Of a stretch of DNA of 37,862 nucleotides, positions 1 to 6,585 are shown in pieces. The notes under the pieces are model-generated. The model worked only from the letters and a program-made list of their open reading frames with translations, did not search any database and was not told where the DNA came from. The translations under genes and the position numbers were made by a program. This stretch comes from an uncultured Alistipes sp. Its GTDB lineage: Bacteria > Bacteroidota > Bacteroidia > Bacteroidales > Rikenellaceae. Positions within the stretch are counted from its first letter, which is position 1, and each line of letters begins with the position of its first letter. The stretch is from contig CAAGGL010000015.1 in the NCBI GenBank assembly GCA_900769405.1, forward strand, positions 1 to 37,862, read 5' to 3'.

Positions 1-85
1 CGCCGTCCGAAATCGGGAAACGGGCGACTGCGCGATTTTGCGAGCAAAATGTCCCCGTTTCTTTTCCGATTTCCAGCCGTCGCCC
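1..85. repeat. Imperfect palindrome at the window's left end
   Basis: Nested inverted repeats are visible: GAAATCGG at 9-16 pairs with CCGATTTC at 66-73, AAACGGG at 18-24 with CCCGTTT at 54-60, and ATTTTGC at 35-41 with GCAAAAT at 44-50. Bases 1-31 recur exactly at 37832-37862, so this is probably a dispersed repeat on which the assembly ended or closed. Nothing coding was seen here. Bases 86-230 hold only a short CTGAC/GTCAG inverted repeat near 129-141. Confidence 0.6.
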
Positions 86-234
86 GCTTAACGCATTTTC
101 ATCGGTCGGGGACTTGGCTCACGCCAACTGACATAAGTCAGACCTTTTAATTCTCAACGCGGGTAGAGCCTTGCTAACAAACAACGAGTCAAGAATTTCG
201 ATTGCACCCGTGAAATTTTCTCGAAAAAATTCCG

Positions 235-242
235 CATCTTTG
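235..242 (+). promoter_or_regulatory. Possible -7 element of the ECF sigma operon
   Basis: CATCTTTG matches the Bacteroidota -7 consensus TAnnTTTG at all but the first base. It lies about 50 bases before the ATG at 291. No good TTTG was found at the -33 position, so this is a weak call. Confidence 0.3.
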
Positions 243-290
243 TTGCACTTTGGCTCGCCCAAACGTATTACTTACGGACAGAAACTCAAA

Positions 291-788
291 ATGACCCCAA
301 ACGAATTCGACATATTCATTGCCACGTTGCACGATCGTATGTATCGTTTCGCCCGCACTCTACTCGGAGTTCAGGTCGAGGCTGAGGACGCTGTGGCAGA
401 TGTCGAGGAGCGATTGTGGCGACGACACGAGGCGTTGGAGCACCATCGGGGAGCGCACTCGATGGCGATGACGGCGGTACGTAACGCCTGCCTTGACCGT
501 CTGCGCCGCCAGCGCGAGGAGTTGGTTGAGCGACTGCCCGAGACGGCTGCTGACGACTCTCGGAGCGATGTGCGCGATGCCGTACGCAAGGCCATAGCGC
601 AACTGCCCGATCGTCAACGCGAGGTGATTCATCTGCACGAAATCGAGGGTTACAACTGTCGCGAAATTGGCGAGATGTTGAGTCTTGATGAGGCCAACGT
701 GCGAATGATCCTCTCGCGTGGCCGCCGACAACTGAAAGAGATTATCGAAAAAACAACCGACTATGGAGAACTATATCGAACGCATTGA
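291..788 (+). CDS. RNA polymerase ECF-type sigma factor
   Basis: This is a 165-residue sigma-70 family protein of the extracytoplasmic-function type, which directs RNA polymerase to a small regulon. Region 2 covers the N-terminal part (an FARTLLG..VEAEDAVADVEERLW-type segment) and region 4 is the C-terminal helix-turn-helix (LPDRQREVIHLHEIEGYNCREIG, then an ANVRMILSRGRRQL recognition helix). The frame is open back to a TTG at 171, but the ATG at 291 starts at the usual region 2 boundary and lies downstream of the possible promoter at 235, so it is preferred. The 3' end overlaps the next gene by 26 bases, which suggests translational coupling to an anti-sigma factor. The target genes cannot be read from the sequence, although ECF factors often control their own operon. 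Confidence 0.85.
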   Translation: MTPNEFDIFIATLHDRMYRFARTLLGVQVEAEDAVADVEERLWRRHEALEHHRGAHSMAMTAVRNACLDRLRRQREELVERLPETAADDSRSDVRDAVRKAIAQLPDRQREVIHLHEIEGYNCREIGEMLSLDEANVRMILSRGRRQLKEIIEKTTDYGELYRTH

Positions 789-1200
789 TCAGCTGACGGA
801 ACGTTGGCTCGACGGCGCGACCACCGATGCCGAGGAGCGCGAATTGCAACGCTTAGTCGAGGAGTGTGGCGCGGCGCTACCTGCCCGTTTGGGGTGGTTA
901 GCCGACACCTTCGAGGGCTACCGTGCGCTGGCCGAGGAGCGCAATCCGCAACCCGTCAAGCGCTCACAACACGCTCATCGTGCGCCACTTATCACCTTGA
1001 AGCGCATCGCGACGTGGAGTTTGGCAGCGGCGGCTGTGGTGGTGGCAATCATCGGCTTCTCGATCGACCACGAGCCCTATTGCTACGTCAATGGCGAGGC
1101 GGTCTACGACGCTCAGCTGGCGATGAACGAGACGGCGTGCCTTGACTACCTCTCCGAGTTGGACCAAGTGATGAACGTACTAACTATACTTGAAAATTAA
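763..1200 (+). CDS. Putative anti-sigma factor, single-pass membrane protein
   Basis: The product has 145 residues. It has a cytoplasmic-looking acidic and helical N-terminal region (about 1-75), one hydrophobic segment (about 84-101, rich in Ala, Val and Ile), and a short C-terminal tail of about 40 residues containing two cysteines. The topology, small size and 26-base overlap with the sigma gene fit a membrane-bound anti-sigma factor that would hold the sigma factor inactive. No ZAS zinc motif (HxxxCxxC) was seen, so assignment rests on context and topology. The tail resembles short C-terminal segments found in Bacteroidales proteins encoded next to ECF sigma genes (recollection, not a search). 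Confidence 0.55.
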   Translation: MENYIERIDQLTERWLDGATTDAEERELQRLVEECGAALPARLGWLADTFEGYRALAEERNPQPVKRSQHAHRAPLITLKRIATWSLAAAAVVVAIIGFSIDHEPYCYVNGEAVYDAQLAMNETACLDYLSELDQVMNVLTILEN

Positions 1201-1211
1201 CCACTACGACT

Positions 1212-2078
1212 ATGAAACGAACACTGACCATACTTGCAATGATATTTGCGGCAGCAACGGCGACAGCCCAGCAACCCACCGAGGAGATCGTCAAGAGCGC
1301 CGAGGCTCCCACCACCACAGCAACCACCACGCTCCTGACCGACAGCACCTCGATCGTGCTGCGTACCGACGAGCACACCTCGACCCTCAATTTGGAACTT
1401 GGAGGTTTTGTGATCTCGATCGGCTCGCCCGAGAAGCAGGCTCGTCGCTCGAAATTTGCGATTGGATCGTACAATGCCGACTTCGGTCCGATCTATTTGG
1501 TTGATGAGGGCTACGAAGGCTACTCGGCCGAGGATCGCGGATTTCTGCTACTAGGTCGCAAGTCGTCGCATTTCGCTACAACCGTATTCAACTATTCGCT
1601 CCGCCTGAACGATTCGCGCGTGCCGACCGCGGTGCGATTCTATACGGGTCTGCGCCTATCGACCGACAGGATCTCGCTCTCGTCGCCCGACCTCACGCTC
1701 GGCAACGACGCTACGGGTCGCGTGGTGCCCATCGCGCTCGACAAGGAGTACAAGAAATCGCAATATTTTGTCGAGGGCATCGGCATTCCGATCGGTCTCA
1801 GCATCCATCATCGTCCATCGCGCATAGCGGTTGACGTGTCGGTGATCAACTCGATCAACTACACCCAGGGTACCATCTACAAGAGACCCAAGACCCGCAA
1901 CAAATCTATCACGGGTACCAATCCCTACCACTGCGCCGTTCGCGTGGCGGTCAATCTCTCGTCGATCGGTTTCTATACTGAGTACTCGCTCACTCCGTTG
2001 TTCAAAAAGGGAGTCGGCCCGCAGGGTAACATCTTCTCGCTTGGCGCAACAATCAATATTGGCGGTATTAGCTTGTAA
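1212..2078 (+). CDS. Outer-membrane beta-barrel-like protein of the sigma operon
   Basis: The product has 288 residues. A cleavable signal peptide (MKRTLTILAMIFAAATATAQ) is followed by alternating hydrophobic and polar segments such as FYTGLRL, VDVSVINSINY, AVRVAVNLSSIGFYTEYSL and a closing FSLGATINIGGISL. This pattern suggests antiparallel barrel strands. The end of the protein (a YTEYSLTPLFKKG-type segment before the last strand) resembles Bacteroidota outer-membrane beta-barrel proteins. It starts 11 bases after the anti-sigma gene and is followed 12 bases later by a DUF4252 gene. It may be an envelope component controlled by, or reporting to, the sigma/anti-sigma pair. The exact function is unknown. 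Confidence 0.55.
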   Translation: MKRTLTILAMIFAAATATAQQPTEEIVKSAEAPTTTATTTLLTDSTSIVLRTDEHTSTLNLELGGFVISIGSPEKQARRSKFAIGSYNADFGPIYLVDEGYEGYSAEDRGFLLLGRKSSHFATTVFNYSLRLNDSRVPTAVRFYTGLRLSTDRISLSSPDLTLGNDATGRVVPIALDKEYKKSQYFVEGIGIPIGLSIHHRPSRIAVDVSVINSINYTQGTIYKRPKTRNKSITGTNPYHCAVRVAVNLSSIGFYTEYSLTPLFKKGVGPQGNIFSLGATINIGGISL

Positions 2079-2090
2079 TATTTGCTCACT

Positions 2091-2558
2091 ATGAAACGAT
2101 TACTGATACTTTTGATGGTGATGATGCCGCTCCTTAGCGCGGCACAGGCGCTCAACTATTCATCGTTTTTCGAGCGCTACGAAGGCAACAAGGAGTTCCG
2201 CACGGTGGTTCTCGGACGCAAGATGATGGAGATGATGAGCGAGAGCACCAAAGATCGCGAAATGCGCCGCACGCTGGCCGGTATCGAACATATCCGCGTG
2301 ATCACAACCACCACCTACAACGAGGCATTTGTGACCGATGCGCGCGCTGTCGCCACCTCACCCAACTACAAACTGATCTCGACGGTCAGCGAGGGAGGTC
2401 GCGAAGTTAGTTTCTATCTCCGCAGTTCGGAATCGGGGACCAACCGCCTGCTGATGCTCTCGTTTAGTGAGGGCGAATGGGTCGTGATGGGCATCTACGG
2501 ACAGTTCGATGTTCGCAATATCTCGCGCCTGACGCAGATCCGCCCCGCCGCGAAATAG
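2091..2558 (+). CDS. DUF4252-type exported protein
   Basis: The product has 155 residues counted from the ATG at 2091, which begins a clear signal peptide (MKRLLILLMVMMPLLSAAQA). An in-frame ATG at 2082 would add only three residues. The mature part has the layout of DUF4252: a FFERY..NKEFRTVVLGRKMMEMM segment, central beta strands, and the ending VVMGIYGQFDVRNISRLTQI. DUF4252 genes are common in Bacteroidota and often sit downstream of ECF sigma factors. No lipobox cysteine is present, so it is probably periplasmic or secreted. It is the last gene of the operon and a strong terminator follows. The molecular role is unknown. Confidence 0.65.
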   Translation: MKRLLILLMVMMPLLSAAQALNYSSFFERYEGNKEFRTVVLGRKMMEMMSESTKDREMRRTLAGIEHIRVITTTTYNEAFVTDARAVATSPNYKLISTVSEGGREVSFYLRSSESGTNRLLMLSFSEGEWVVMGIYGQFDVRNISRLTQIRPAAK

Positions 2559-2606
2559 CCCCGCGTGGGACGTCACCACATCCCGATATCCCGCGCTCCG
2601 ACGCAC

Positions 2607-2647
2607 AAAAAAAGGTTGCCCGACTCGAAAGTTTGGGCAACCTTTTT
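2607..2647 (+). terminator. Intrinsic terminator of the ECF sigma operon
   Basis: The stem AAAAAGGTTGCCC / GGGCAACCTTTTT flanks a 13-base loop and ends in a T run. The A run before the stem makes it potentially bidirectional. Confidence 0.85.
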
Positions 2648-2659
2648 GCGATTAGCGAC

Positions 2660-2875
2660 CGACGTCACCGCACCCCTTTTACCCTCGCGCACCCGAACTT
2701 GCCCGCTCCGCACTCGACACACCCGACCCCCTTTTCCGCCTTTTCCCCGCGCCCCGCGCCATCTCCCCCCCCCTCCATCTCCCCACCCCGTCCCTCAAAA
2801 ATCGAAACGAATATTTGTTTCGAAAAGTAGGGAGGGGAGGACTGAGGTAAAAGTAAGGGTGAAAGAGAGCGCCTT
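2660..2875. other. C-rich tract followed by a purine-rich tract, no gene
   Basis: From 2660 to about 2797 the + strand is almost G-free and C-rich. A hairpin with arms CGAAAC and GTTTCG follows (about 2803-2822), and then a purine-rich stretch (2824-2875). The few open frames have no coding character. The whole non-coding interval 2559-3185 also holds a terminator, a repeat element (2908-3001) and the nadB promoter. Confidence 0.5.
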
Positions 2876-2907
2876 TGCGCAAAAGCAAAGTTGCGACGAG
2901 GGAAAAA

Positions 2908-3001
2908 TTATGAATCGTGAATTGAAAAGGCTCACGCCTCGGCGAGGCGTGTCATCATTGGCGAGTCGCCCTTCGGGCGAGCCCCCACCCGCCAATGATG
3001 A
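2908..3001 (+). repeat. Composite bulged-hairpin element, copy 1
   Basis: In order: a heptad-type repeat (GAATCGTGAATTG, 2912-2924), hairpin 1 (CACGCCTC 2933-2940 / GAGGCGTG 2944-2951), and hairpin 2 with arms TCATCATTGGCGAGT (2952-2966) and ACCCGCCAATGATGA (2987-3001) with one mismatch. Inside hairpin 2 are a mini-hairpin CGCCC-TTC-GGGCG (2967-2979) and an unpaired AGCCCCC (2980-2986). Further heptad repeats lie at 3061-3090. The outer arms are nearly the same as those of copy 4. Confidence 0.8.
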
Positions 3002-3151
3002 GCAAAGGTCGCCTCAAACAAAAACACACCATCAAAGAAAAACACCATCAAAGGAATAATTTTGAATTTTGAATCTTGAATTGTGAATTGAAAAAATCCC
3101 TCGCGGCGTGAAAAAGTTGCATCGGGAGCGCTTTTTATGTTACTATTTTGC

Positions 3152-3159
3152 TATCTTTG
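3152..3159 (+). promoter_or_regulatory. -7 element of the nadB promoter
   Basis: TATCTTTG is a perfect match to TAnnTTTG. Transcription would start near 3165, just before the ATG at 3186. This excludes the in-frame upstream start at 3108. The -33 position carries only a T-rich sequence. Confidence 0.65.
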
Positions 3160-3185
3160 CGCAACGTATAACTCTACAAACAAGA

Positions 3186-4763
3186 ATGAAAACAGATTTC
3201 TTGGTTATCGGTAGCGGCGCGGCAGGTCTGTCGTTTGCGCTCAAAGCTGCCGAACACGGCCACGTAACCATCGTCACCAAAGGCGAGATGGTCGAGTGTA
3301 ACACCAATTACGCTCAGGGCGGTATCTGCTCTGTCACCTACGAACCCGACACATTCGAAAAACACATTCACGACACAATGGTCTGTGGCGCAGGCATCTG
3401 CGACCCTGAGGCTGTTGAGTTGGTTGTGCGTCGCGCACCCGAACTGATTGCCGATCTGATCGCCTGGGGCACACGTTTCGACAAGACTCCCGACGGACGT
3501 TTCGAACTCAACCGCGAGGGCGGTCACTCGGAGCACCGTATCCTCCACCATAAGGATCTGACGGGTGCCGAGATCGAGCGCGCGCTGATCCAGAGCGTCA
3601 AGTCGCACCCCAATATCACCGTTTTGGAGCACCATTTCGCCATCGACCTGCTGACGCAGCACCACCTGGGCGAGTTCGTTACGCGCCACACGCGCGGTCT
3701 GGCCTGCTTCGGTGCCTACGTGCTCGATATGGATTCGGGTCGCATCGAGACTATGCTCTCGCGCTTCACGATCGTGGCAACGGGCGGCTGCGGCAACCTC
3801 TACGGCACCACGACCAACCCCATCGTAGCTACGGGCGACGGTATCGCAATGTGCCACCGCGCCAAGGCGATGATCTCGAATATGGAGTTCATTCAGTTCC
3901 ACCCCACGTCGTTGTACAATCCCGGTGAGCGCCCCGCGTTCCTGATCACCGAGGCGATGCGTGGTTTCGGAGCGATCCTGCGCCTGTCGAATGGCAAGGA
4001 GTTTATGGATAAATACCACCCGATGGGCTCGCTCGCGCCGCGCGATGTTGTGGCACGCGCCATCGACCGCGAGATGAAACGCAATGGCGAAGAGTTTGTC
4101 TATCTGGATGTTACGCATAAAGACGCCGACGCGATCCGCAGCCACTTCCCCAATATCTACGAGAAGTGCCTCTCGCTCGGTATCGACATCACCAAGGACT
4201 ATATCCCCGTTGCTCCGGCGGCGCACTACCTCTGCGGCGGCGTGAAGGTCGATCTCAACGGTCAGACCTCGATCAAGCGCCTCTACGCTCTGGGCGAGTG
4301 CTCGTGCACGGGTCTGCACGGCGCCAACCGTCTGGCCTCGAACTCGCTGATCGAGGCTGTGGTCTATGCCGATCAGGCGGCTAAGCACGTCATCGAGCGT
4401 TTCGAGCGCACCGAGATTCAGGAGGGTATTCCCGATTGGAACTTCGAGGGCACGTCGAATACCGAGGAGATGTTGCTCATCTTGCAGTCGAAGCGCGAGA
4501 TGCAGCAGATTATGTCGAACTACGTCGGTATCGTTCGCTCGAACCTCTACCTGAAACGCGCAATGCGCCGCTTGGAGATCCTGTGGCACGAGACCGAGGA
4601 GCTCTACAACAAGACTACGCCCAACCGCGATCTGTGCGAGTTGCGCAATATGATCGCAACGGCTTATCTGGTCATCAAGCAGGGTCGCGATCGCAAGGAG
4701 TCGGTGGGTTGCCACTACAATGTCGATTATCCGCAGGCGCCGCAGGCGACCGCCCAGAAATAG
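3186..4763 (+). CDS. nadB: L-aspartate oxidase
   Basis: NadB is a 525-residue FAD enzyme that oxidises L-aspartate to iminoaspartate, the first step of de novo NAD synthesis. The N-terminal FAD fold has the dinucleotide motif VIGSGAAG (residues 7-14). Other family signatures are TNYAQGGI, EFIQFHPTSLY, the substrate and flavin segment HGANRLASNSLIEAVVYA, and the C-terminal helical domain ending in GCHYNVDYP. An earlier in-frame ATG at 3108 lies upstream of the promoter element and would add a poorly conserved extension, so 3186 is chosen. Its partner nadA lies at the other end of the window. It appears monocistronic, with a terminator at 4811. Confidence 0.95.
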   Translation: MKTDFLVIGSGAAGLSFALKAAEHGHVTIVTKGEMVECNTNYAQGGICSVTYEPDTFEKHIHDTMVCGAGICDPEAVELVVRRAPELIADLIAWGTRFDKTPDGRFELNREGGHSEHRILHHKDLTGAEIERALIQSVKSHPNITVLEHHFAIDLLTQHHLGEFVTRHTRGLACFGAYVLDMDSGRIETMLSRFTIVATGGCGNLYGTTTNPIVATGDGIAMCHRAKAMISNMEFIQFHPTSLYNPGERPAFLITEAMRGFGAILRLSNGKEFMDKYHPMGSLAPRDVVARAIDREMKRNGEEFVYLDVTHKDADAIRSHFPNIYEKCLSLGIDITKDYIPVAPAAHYLCGGVKVDLNGQTSIKRLYALGECSCTGLHGANRLASNSLIEAVVYADQAAKHVIERFERTEIQEGIPDWNFEGTSNTEEMLLILQSKREMQQIMSNYVGIVRSNLYLKRAMRRLEILWHETEELYNKTTPNRDLCELRNMIATAYLVIKQGRDRKESVGCHYNVDYPQAPQATAQK

Positions 4764-4810
4764 TAGTGTCGAACAGCGCGGTCGTTCCGCCGAAGTTCAC
4801 ACCAAAAGAT

Positions 4811-4846
4811 ATGCACGTTCTCGCTGAGGGCGTGCATTCTTTTTTA
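4811..4846 (+). terminator. Intrinsic terminator after nadB
   Basis: ATGCACG (4811-4817) pairs with CGTGCAT (4831-4837) and is followed by a T-rich run. Confidence 0.75.
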
Positions 4847-4959
4847 GATTTGCGCGGAGGTGCGGAGTCGATTTTTCAAAAATTGGAGGTATAAAGCCCT
4901 ATTTTTAGAAAATTTGGAAGTTTAGATAGATTTTATTAGGAAATCTTTGAGAAAATTTA

Positions 4960-4967
4960 TATTTTTG
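4960..4967 (+). promoter_or_regulatory. Probable -7 element of lipA-lipB-recJ
   Basis: TATTTTTG fits TAnnTTTG and lies 29 bases before the lipA ATG. Upstream TTTG sequences (4913-4916 and 4946-4949) are not at the ideal spacing. Confidence 0.5.
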
Positions 4968-4995
4968 CGTCAATTGGAAAAGTAATAAATTTATA

Positions 4996-5874
4996 ATGCC
5001 GAAAGTCTATGACAAGGCAAATGCGAGGACTAAACCCGATTGGCTGAAAATTAGACTCAAAGGAAACGAAGAGTATGCAGATGTAGCACGTATCGTGAGG
5101 GAACACCACCTACACACGATTTGTAGTAGTGGTATGTGCCCGAATAAGGCCGAATGTTGGAGCCGCCGAACCGCGACTTTTATGATTTTGGGCGACGTGT
5201 GTACACGAGCTTGCCGTTTCTGTGCCACCAAATCGGGGCGAGCTTTGCCTCCCGACCCTGAGGAACCCGAGAGGGTTGCTCAATCTGTCGCACTGATGGG
5301 GCTGCGTTATGCAGTCATCACATCTGTGACACGCGACGATCTGCCCGACGGCGGTGCCGAACATTGGGCTGAGACGGTGCGTGCCATCAAACGTCGTAAT
5401 CCCCAGACTGCCGTAGAACTTTTGATTCCCGATTTTGACGGACGCAAGGAGCTGATTGACATCGTTCTGGCGGCCGGTGCCGACGTGGTTGGACACAATG
5501 TCGAGACCACGCGACGCCTCACTCCGCTTGTACGTGCGCGCGCGAAGTACGAGACTTCGCTGGCTACGTTGCGCCATATCGCCGAGTCGGGCGTCAAGGC
5601 CAAGAGCGGTATAATGGTTGGATTGGGCGAAACAGACGACGAGATCATCGAGACGCTCGCCGATCTGCGTGAGGCAGGGTGTCGGATTGTCACGTTGGGT
5701 CAATATCTGCGACCCACCGAACAGCACTATCCGGTTGCTGAATTTATTACCCCAGAAAAATTTGAATACTACAAAGCCCAAGCCGAACGTTTAGGTTTCG
5801 ACTACGTAGCCAGCGCGCCGCTGGTACGATCGTCATATATGGCCGAACGAGCGTTGGATAACTGCAAAAAGTAA
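4996..5874 (+). CDS. lipA: Lipoyl synthase (radical SAM)
   Basis: LipA is a 292-residue radical SAM enzyme that inserts two sulfur atoms into protein-bound octanoyl groups to make lipoyl cofactors for 2-oxoacid dehydrogenases and the glycine cleavage system. Both iron-sulfur cluster motifs are intact: the auxiliary cluster cysteines C43, C48 and C54 (CSSGMCPNKAEC) and the radical SAM CxxxCxxC at C69, C73 and C76. The C-terminal RSSY motif (LVRSSYMAER), whose serine ligates the auxiliary cluster, is present. Length is normal. lipB follows after 4 bases, so octanoyl transfer and sulfur insertion are co-expressed. Confidence 0.96.
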   Translation: MPKVYDKANARTKPDWLKIRLKGNEEYADVARIVREHHLHTICSSGMCPNKAECWSRRTATFMILGDVCTRACRFCATKSGRALPPDPEEPERVAQSVALMGLRYAVITSVTRDDLPDGGAEHWAETVRAIKRRNPQTAVELLIPDFDGRKELIDIVLAAGADVVGHNVETTRRLTPLVRARAKYETSLATLRHIAESGVKAKSGIMVGLGETDDEIIETLADLREAGCRIVTLGQYLRPTEQHYPVAEFITPEKFEYYKAQAERLGFDYVASAPLVRSSYMAERALDNCKK

Positions 5875-5878
5875 AACG

Positions 5879-6580
5879 ATGAAAACTTCACGCGCCGAGT
5901 ACCGAGATTTGGGACTCATCGACTACGGACAGGCTTGGGAGCTGCAACGCTCGCTGTTCGACGGTCTGCTGGCGCGAAAGAGTGGCGCAGGCGAGGTAGT
6001 GGATCAAGATGAGGCAGGCTACGTACTTTTGTGCGAGCACGAGCCCGTATATACGCTTGGTAAGAGTGGTCACAAGGAGAACCTGCTCTTTACCGAGGGG
6101 TTGCTTCGTCAGATCGGAGCAACGTTCTATCACATAGATCGTGGTGGCGACGTCACGTTCCACGGCCCGGGTCAGATCGTGGGTTACCCGATTATCGATT
6201 TGGAGAAGTTGGGTATGGGTCTGAGGGACTATATTGCGGCGATCGAGCAGTCGGTTATCGATTGCGTTGCCGAGTATGGCATTAAGGCTGGTCGCGTGGA
6301 GGGTGCGGCAGGTGTTTGGATCACCGAGGAGGGTCGCGCACCGCGTAAGATATGCGCTATCGGCGTGCGTTCGTCGCGTTATGTTACGATGCACGGCTTT
6401 GCGCTCAATGTCGCAACGGATTTGAAGTACTTCACCTATATCAATCCGTGCGGTTTTACCGATCGTGGTGTCTGCTCGATCGAGAGCGAGGTTGGCCACA
6501 AGGTCGATATTGAGGAGGTGAAGGAGAAGATTATTAACTGTTTAGAGAAAAATTTGAATGTTAAAATATATAAAAATTAA
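5879..6580 (+). CDS. lipB: Octanoyl-[acyl-carrier-protein]:protein N-octanoyltransferase
   Basis: LipB has 233 residues and moves octanoate from acyl carrier protein to the lipoyl domains of target enzymes, supplying the substrate for LipA. The family motif RGGDVTFHGPGQIVGYPI spans residues 88-105. The catalytic pair is visible as K157 (APRKICAIGVR) and C191 (YINPCGFTDRG). The gene lies between lipA (4-base gap) and recJ (5-base gap), so all three are probably one transcript. Confidence 0.95.
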   Translation: MKTSRAEYRDLGLIDYGQAWELQRSLFDGLLARKSGAGEVVDQDEAGYVLLCEHEPVYTLGKSGHKENLLFTEGLLRQIGATFYHIDRGGDVTFHGPGQIVGYPIIDLEKLGMGLRDYIAAIEQSVIDCVAEYGIKAGRVEGAAGVWITEEGRAPRKICAIGVRSSRYVTMHGFALNVATDLKYFTYINPCGFTDRGVCSIESEVGHKVDIEEVKEKIINCLEKNLNVKIYKN

Positions 6581-6585
6581 ACGTT

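Noticed and set aside
2477..3059. Two overlapping open frames (117 and 164 codons) after the DUF4252 gene
   Set aside because: They translate the C-rich tract into Pro/Arg/Ser repeats, cross a terminator and a repeat element, and have no signal of coding use.
3174..4715. A long minus-strand open frame (513 codons) opposite nadB
   Set aside because: It is the antisense shadow of a strongly conserved nadB, has no start context or family resemblance, and reflects the high-GC codon pattern.
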